The position numbers and the translations under genes were made by a program. Positions 59,278 through 64,000 of a stretch of DNA of 64,000 nt are shown piece by piece. Position 1 is the first letter of the stretch. Each line of letters begins with the position of its first letter. The DNA lies in NCBI GenBank assembly GCA_900314855.1, contig OMWZ01000004.1, positions 1 through 64,000 on the forward strand, written 5' to 3'. The notes under the pieces were generated by a model. The model was not told the DNA's origin, ran no database searches, and saw nothing but the letters and a program-made list of their open reading frames with translations. This DNA is from an uncultured Selenomonadales bacterium (GTDB lineage Bacteria; Bacillota; Negativicutes; Acidaminococcales; Acidaminococcaceae).

Positions 59278-60015
59278 ATGAAAGGGAACGATCAGGAAAC
59301 GGCGCCGGCCGCCGCGGCCGCGCGTCGCCATGACGAAGGACGGGAATGGCTCGACGAGGTGGATGTCCGGGGCGAGCCGACGGGGCGTCGTGTGTCCCGC
59401 CGTCAGGCCCACCGCGAAGGCATCCGGCACCGCACGTCCCATGTGTGGATTTTCCGCACCTGCCAGGGCCGCGACGAGATCCTGCTGCAAAAGCGGAGCC
59501 CCGGCAAAGATTCCTTCCCGAACTGCTATGACATCTCCAGCGCCGGGCATATCCCGGCAGGATGGGGATTCCGCGCGTCGGCCCGCAGGGAACTGGAGGA
59601 GGAACTGGGCGTGACCGTGTCCGACGGGGACCTGCGCTGGTGCGCCCGCCAGTCCTTTCAATACGACGGGACCTTTTATGGCGAGCCGTTCCACGACAAA
59701 CAGGTCACGGCCATCTATTACCTGGTGGACGACCGTCCGGCGGAAGCGTTCCGTATCCAGCGGTCCGAGCTGAGCGAAGTGCGCTGGTTCGGGCTGGACG
59801 AGTGCCTGCGCCTGGTCCACGCCAACCCGACGCAGCAGGCCGACGGCGCCGCGGCCAAGCCCGGACGCCGGACAGGCAGCGGCAGCGGGGCCGCCGGCAG
59901 GGAGCCCGCCTTCCTCCACTGCATCATCCCGGAGGAGCTGGACCTGGTGGCCGCCGCCTACCGGCGGGAACGCGGCGGAACAGACGCGGCAGCGGGCGGG
60001 CCGAAGGCTCCGTAA
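59278..60015 (+). CDS. Nudix hydrolase, IPP-isomerase-like group
   Basis: The 245-residue protein has a Nudix domain (about residues 45-165): EILLQKRSPGKDSFPN, then GHIPAGWGFRASARRELEEELGV (the Nudix box, REx2EEL form). The N-terminal EWLDEVDVRGEPTG is typical of YfcD/YrfE-like relatives. A long Gly/Ala-rich loop interrupts the C-terminal helix (about residues 180-205). No strong ribosome site is seen before ATG 59278. The substrate is unknown. Confidence 0.82.
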   Translation: MKGNDQETAPAAAAARRHDEGREWLDEVDVRGEPTGRRVSRRQAHREGIRHRTSHVWIFRTCQGRDEILLQKRSPGKDSFPNCYDISSAGHIPAGWGFRASARRELEEELGVTVSDGDLRWCARQSFQYDGTFYGEPFHDKQVTAIYYLVDDRPAEAFRIQRSELSEVRWFGLDECLRLVHANPTQQADGAAAKPGRRTGSGSGAAGREPAFLHCIIPEELDLVAAAYRRERGGTDAAAGGPKAP

Positions 60016-60167
60016 GCGCCCGTAAATTTTTCCGCTTCCGTGGCGGACCCGGGATTTTGTCCCTGTCCTGTGGTATGATAAGAGGGAGCCCGGCAAGTCG
60101 GGCGGCACGCGGCAGAATGAGGCGGCGTGTCCGAAAGGGAGTTTTCAGGATGAAAAGGAGAAATACC

Positions 60168-60935
60168 ATGACCTACGCCTTGTGGAACTTGTGCAAAGAC
60201 CTGCGCTCCGACGCCTACGAATGGGTCGAACTGTCCCATTCCCTCAATAATGACAGTCCCTTCTGGAGCGGTATTCCTGCCGGTTCCGTCGAACTGTCCA
60301 AGACCTGCTTCGACTGGGGCAATCCCATGCTCGAATGCCTCATCCAGACCTTCCGATTCCCCGGCCAGTTCGGCACGCACATCGACTTTCCGGGCCACTT
60401 TGTGAAGGACGCGCCCTTGTCGGAATCCTTCGGCACGGACCATATGATGTTCCCGCTTTGCGTGGTCGACATCTCCGGGAAAGTGAAGGACGACGCGGAC
60501 TACGCCGTCACGGTCGACGACCTGAAAGCCTACGAAGCCGAATACGGCGAAATTCCTGACGGCGCCTTCGTCGCCCTGCGTACGGACTGGTACAAGCGCT
60601 GGCCGTCCATGGAGCAGATGTCCCATGTCGGCGCGGACGGCAAGGAACATTGCCCCGGCTGGTCCCTGGAAGCCCTGCGGTATATCTACGAAGTCCGCCA
60701 CGCCGCGGCCAACGGCCACGAAACCCTTGATACGGACGCGTCCCACATCGCCGTGGCAGCGGACGACCTGGTTTGTGAGCGGTACGTGCTGGCCCAGCAT
60801 AAGGTGCAGATCGAAGTCCTGGCCAACCTGGACAAGGTGGCGCCGGCCGGGGCCCTGCTGCTGGCCGCCTGGCCCCGCATCGAAGGGGCGACGGGTCTGC
60901 CGGCCCGTGTGTACGCCATCTCCCCGAAAGCGTGA
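60168..60935 (+). CDS. Cyclase family protein (kynurenine formamidase-like)
   Basis: The 255-residue protein belongs to the metal-dependent cyclase/formamidase family. The metal site is FGTHIDFPGHF (about residues 62-72), with the usual His-x-Asp-x-x-x-His spacing, and later VVDISGKV and LRTDWYKRW. Relatives hydrolyse N-formylkynurenine or isatin. ATG 60168 has AAAAGGAG 7 bases upstream and is preferred to ATG 60150. Genes for tryptophan breakdown are not nearby. Confidence 0.87.
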   Translation: MTYALWNLCKDLRSDAYEWVELSHSLNNDSPFWSGIPAGSVELSKTCFDWGNPMLECLIQTFRFPGQFGTHIDFPGHFVKDAPLSESFGTDHMMFPLCVVDISGKVKDDADYAVTVDDLKAYEAEYGEIPDGAFVALRTDWYKRWPSMEQMSHVGADGKEHCPGWSLEALRYIYEVRHAAANGHETLDTDASHIAVAADDLVCERYVLAQHKVQIEVLANLDKVAPAGALLLAAWPRIEGATGLPARVYAISPKA

Positions 60936-60997
60936 GAGACCGGGGAACGTTGTGGGGAATCGCTTTCGGGCGGTTTCCGGAAAGGGGGAGTTTTACC

Positions 60998-62161
60998 ATG
61001 AAGAAAGCCTGGGATTTTTCCGTGAAAAGTCTGGCGGTGGCCGCCGTCCTGGGGACGGCCCTGTCGTTCGGGGCCGCGCCGGTCCCCCAGGCCTCGGCCA
61101 GTATCGGGGGCGCCGTGCTGGGCGCCGTGCAGGGCGGGGTCGTCTATGCCCAGATCGACAAGGAACTCAAGTACTACAACAATACGGAAGAGGGGCGGCA
61201 GAAGCTGCTCGCCCAGTATAAAAAGAAGCTGGGCGTCAACGAGGACGCGTTCCTGAACGGGCAGCTCGAAGATATGATGGCCGAAATGACGCGGGGAATC
61301 CGCGCGGTCGACCCGTCCATCGACAAAAAGCCCTATGTGTATTTCATCAACAACGAAACCTCTTTCAACGCGTTTTGCAGCATGGGCCATGTGATGTCCG
61401 TGAACACGGGCCTTTATTCCATGACGACGGTCCCCGATGAAATCGCCGTGGTGCTCCTGCATGAAATGGGCCACGGCCAAAAAGACCATGTGGTCAAGAG
61501 CGTCCGCAAGAAGGCCGGCGTCGCCGTGGGCGCCATGATCCTGAGCGGGGCCGCCGGGAGCGGCGTTGCCGACGCGATCCTGGATATTGCCGTCAACCAG
61601 ATCGACAACGTCCAGATTACCAAGCCCAACGAATGGGAAGCCGATAACCTGGCCCTCACGTACCTTCTGCATACGGGGTACAATCCCGGCGCCACGGCCG
61701 CCATGTGGCAGCGCGTCCTGGAAAAGATGAAGAGCCGCCCGAAGGACTTCGTCGGGGAAATCTTCTCCCCGTCGGACCATCCGACGGAGGAACAGCGGCG
61801 GGACAATTACGCCCAACGCCTTACGGATTTGAGCGGCGGCAACGTGACCGTTGCCAAAGGGGTAGTCTATGTTAGCGGCAAAAAATTCGTCCAGCCTGCC
61901 GCCACGGGCGAAATGAGCGGTCCGGAACGGGCCTATTTCGTCATGGGGAACCTCGTGGCCGCCTTCCGGACGGGGCAGAATGCCCAAGACGCCTATGCCA
62001 ACGGACACACGGTCCTGCTGGGGAACCAGCCCGTCATCGCCTGCACGGACGGGGATCCGGATCCGCAGGAACTGGCGTCCCTGCTCAACCGCATCAAGAG
62101 CAGCAAGCCTGTCGTCACACCGGCCCGGGAATTGAAATTGCAAAAGCAGGCCGGTAAATAA
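60998..62161 (+). CDS. M48 family metallopeptidase, exported
   Basis: The 387-residue protein has a signal peptide (LAVAAVLGTALSFGAAPVPQASA, cleavage near residue 34). The zinc motif is HEMGH (about residue 154-158), and the third ligand lies in NEWEADNLALTYLL. AMIDDLE residues 170-195 form a hydrophobic hairpin. It is distinct from the other M48 gene at 54945. A C-terminal region after about 265 is of unknown role. AAAGGGGGAG precedes the ATG. Confidence 0.9.
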   Translation: MKKAWDFSVKSLAVAAVLGTALSFGAAPVPQASASIGGAVLGAVQGGVVYAQIDKELKYYNNTEEGRQKLLAQYKKKLGVNEDAFLNGQLEDMMAEMTRGIRAVDPSIDKKPYVYFINNETSFNAFCSMGHVMSVNTGLYSMTTVPDEIAVVLLHEMGHGQKDHVVKSVRKKAGVAVGAMILSGAAGSGVADAILDIAVNQIDNVQITKPNEWEADNLALTYLLHTGYNPGATAAMWQRVLEKMKSRPKDFVGEIFSPSDHPTEEQRRDNYAQRLTDLSGGNVTVAKGVVYVSGKKFVQPAATGEMSGPERAYFVMGNLVAAFRTGQNAQDAYANGHTVLLGNQPVIACTDGDPDPQELASLLNRIKSSKPVVTPARELKLQKQAGK

Positions 62162-62287
62162 CTGTGGTATCAAGATACGCTGCGGGCGAACAGGAGGGGA
62201 AACCTGTCTGCCCGGGCGATATCGTTTTTTCGAGGGGGAAAAACGGCGCTGCGGGGACAGCGCTAGGGGAAAAGGAAGGGGAAAGGT

Positions 62288-64000
62288 TTGGATTTTTCTG
62301 TGTGGTCATTTCAGGAAATCAAGTCTTCGTTGGCGCGATTTTTACGATATACCGGTATTTTGTATGGTCTGAGTCTGTTGCTGCAGCTGCCGCTGCACAA
62401 CGTGATCTGGCCGGTTAGGACCTGTTGGCAGGCCGTTTGTGGAAGCGTATTCCTGTGTCTGGCGACCAGGTTATGGCAATCCCGCCGGTGGTATGTCGCC
62501 TTGGTCCTGGTCACTCTTCTGTCTGTCGCCGCGGGATATATTCCCTGGTGGGACCGTCATGTCGTCAGCGGCTCTGCCGTGGTCAGCGCGTTGGTGACGG
62601 GCCTGTCGTATTTTTGCGCCTACAGCATCCTGCGCGCCGTACTGCACCGACGGGTGCGGACCCCGTGGGGCCGCCGGGCCGGGGAAGTGGCCCTGTTCTT
62701 GGGCTACACCATCCTAGGTCTGCTGCCTCCTTTGGTTGTGCTGGGCTACTATGGTCTCAGCGGCCATTTTTTTTCAGTGGAAATCGTCCTGGCCATTTTC
62801 CAGACAACCCCTCGGGAAGCCTGGGAATATGCGCGGACCACAGGTCTCTTTGGCTGGGTGTTGCTGGCCTGTATTGCCGTCTCCGTGCCGACAGGACTGT
62901 ATTTTCTGATGGGACGGGAAAAGTTCGTCCCCTGGCGGGGAAAATCCCTTGCGGTCTTCCTGGTTGCCTTTGTGGCCGCCGTCCTGTGCCTGCAAAACGC
63001 GACAAAGCCTTTGTATGCCCGCGTGCTGTATCGTGAAAGCAAGACGGCGCTGGGAGAGTACGCGAAATATCAGCAGGGCCTGCAGGACCGGCAGGCGAAG
63101 CTGCGGAGCCTGCACGGCCTTTCGACAAACGCCGAGCCGGGACTCTATGTCCTGGTGATCGGGGAGTCGACGTCCCGGAATCATATGCATGCGTACGGGT
63201 ATCATCGGGAGACGACTCCCTGGCTGGACCGCGCGACAAAACAGGACGGAACGCTGCTTTTTACGAAAGCCTATTCCAATCATACGCATACGGTGCCGGT
63301 CCTGACCTATGCCCTGAGCCAGAAAAACCAGTATGACCGGCGGAGCCTGCCCGATGCCTATTCGATTATGGAAGTGGCGAAAACAGCGGGCTTCCGGACT
63401 CTTTGGGTGAGCAGCCAGAATACTCTGGGGCCTTTTGATACCCCCGTCGCGACCATCGCCTCCACGGCGGACAAGACCGTCTGGATCAACGGCGCCGCCA
63501 CGATTTCCCGCTATGATCAGGCGTTGCTGCCGGCTTTACGGCAGCTTCCCCTGGACGCTCCGGGCCATACGCTGCTCGTTGTCCATCTCATGGGAGCCCA
63601 TGGGGATTATACGGAGCGGTATCCTCGGGAGGAAGAAGTCTTCCACGGCGGTCCGTCGCGAAATGTCGACCAGTACGACAATGCCGTCCGCTACAACGAC
63701 AGAATATTGGGGGAAATTTACGGGATGGTGGCCCGCCAGCCCGGCTTTCAGGCCCTGGTATATTTGTCGGACCATGGGGAGGATCCAGACCGGGGAGTAT
63801 CGCACGAATATACGAAGTTTACCTGGCCCATGACCCATATTCCCTTCGTGATGCTCGCTTCGCCGTCCTTCCGGCGAACCGACGCGTACAGGACACTGCG
63901 GAATCACCGCGACGCCCCGTGGACCAACGACCTGTTGTATGATTTGCTCCTGACGGTTCTGGACATCCGCGGCATAATCGACAGGGACTCGCGCTTCGAC
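62288..64000 (+). CDS. Phosphoethanolamine-transferase-like membrane enzyme (partial)
   Basis: The frame starts at TTG 62288 (AAGGAAGGGGAAAGG upstream) and runs off the right edge with no stop. About 571 residues are visible. Five hydrophobic helices lie in residues 20-240, then an alkaline-phosphatase-type domain begins with YVLVIGESTSRNHMHAYGY (nucleophile Thr/Ser region), followed by HLMGAHGDYTERYP and VYLSDHGEDP...GVSHEYTKF. These are the motifs of EptA/CptA-like enzymes that put phosphoethanolamine on lipid A or glycans. It fits a diderm envelope. No signal beyond the helices is needed. Confidence 0.85.
   Translation, partial: MDFSVWSFQEIKSSLARFLRYTGILYGLSLLLQLPLHNVIWPVRTCWQAVCGSVFLCLATRLWQSRRWYVALVLVTLLSVAAGYIPWWDRHVVSGSAVVSALVTGLSYFCAYSILRAVLHRRVRTPWGRRAGEVALFLGYTILGLLPPLVVLGYYGLSGHFFSVEIVLAIFQTTPREAWEYARTTGLFGWVLLACIAVSVPTGLYFLMGREKFVPWRGKSLAVFLVAFVAAVLCLQNATKPLYARVLYRESKTALGEYAKYQQGLQDRQAKLRSLHGLSTNAEPGLYVLVIGESTSRNHMHAYGYHRETTPWLDRATKQDGTLLFTKAYSNHTHTVPVLTYALSQKNQYDRRSLPDAYSIMEVAKTAGFRTLWVSSQNTLGPFDTPVATIASTADKTVWINGAATISRYDQALLPALRQLPLDAPGHTLLVVHLMGAHGDYTERYPREEEVFHGGPSRNVDQYDNAVRYNDRILGEIYGMVARQPGFQALVYLSDHGEDPDRGVSHEYTKFTWPMTHIPFVMLASPSFRRTDAYRTLRNHRDAPWTNDLLYDLLLTVLDIRGIIDRDSRFD

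Overview
The window looks like chromosomal DNA of a GC-rich (roughly 60 percent by eye) diderm Firmicute, most likely one of the Negativicutes (Megasphaera, Dialister, Selenomonas or Acidaminococcus relatives). The Firmicutes side is shown by a phenylalanine T-box leader, TTGACA/TATAAT promoters, strong AAGGAGG ribosome sites and a sufCBDSU cluster ending in SufU. The diderm side is suggested by many exported soluble enzymes (periplasmic CbiK, M48 proteases, a cyclohexadienyl dehydratase-like protein), TRAP transport, and a phosphoethanolamine-transferase-like protein. The genus cannot be fixed from sequence reading alone.

Layout. 1-102: leader-distal end of a type II CRISPR array. 156-560: MutT-like Nudix protein. 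1032-2449: cassette of amidase, DUF1659, DUF2922 and YvrJ. 2749-3450: Crp/Fnr regulator. 3854-6925: SNF symporter and an exported argininosuccinate-lyase-like enzyme. 7083-13725 (minus): TRAP permease, TAXI binding protein, DMT exporter, PheC-like protein, then a Phe T-box with a doubled antiterminator and an SSS symporter. 13929-15102 (minus): broken crcB and an esterase. 15635-20394: sufCBDSU. 20555-22845: rsmH-like gene, a hypothetical gene, tRNA-Lys/Val/Phe and a small membrane protein. 23090-25856 (minus): M19 dipeptidase, exported CbiK, DtxR-type regulator. 26118-34609: FkbM methyltransferase, an ABC importer with two tandem binding proteins plus a third distinct one, and a HAD-IIA phosphatase. 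35283-41094: divergent MurNAc salvage operon (murQ-murP-mupG) and TrmB regulator plus lysA-like gene. 41231-45589 (minus): ClC channel and two tandem BASS transporters. 45918-51503: YigZ, a Zn/Mn ABC importer, PHP phosphoesterase and DUF362 ferredoxin-like protein. 51728-53178: scar of a mobile element (broken serine recombinase between two gene fragments). 53315-64000: CoA-transferase, two M48 proteases, two alkaline-phosphatase-superfamily envelope enzymes, Nudix and cyclase-family enzymes.

Across the window lie five copies of one 16-bp sequence, TGTTTCCCGTGAAACA, one base from the parS consensus. Three read in one direction and two in the other. This suggests that the segment lies in the ParB-loaded, origin-proximal part of the chromosome.

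Functional themes are aromatic and other amino-acid handling (T-box/SSS, PheC-like, TRAP/TAXI, SNF plus lyase, LysA-like), metal and Fe-S metabolism (suf, CbiK, DtxR, Znu-like), wall recycling (amidase, MurQ/MurP/MupG, dipeptidase) and envelope remodelling. The least described material is the amidase/DUF1659/DUF2922/YvrJ cassette, the doubled T-box beside a PheC homologue, the exported ASL-like enzyme, and several unassigned regulatory elements.
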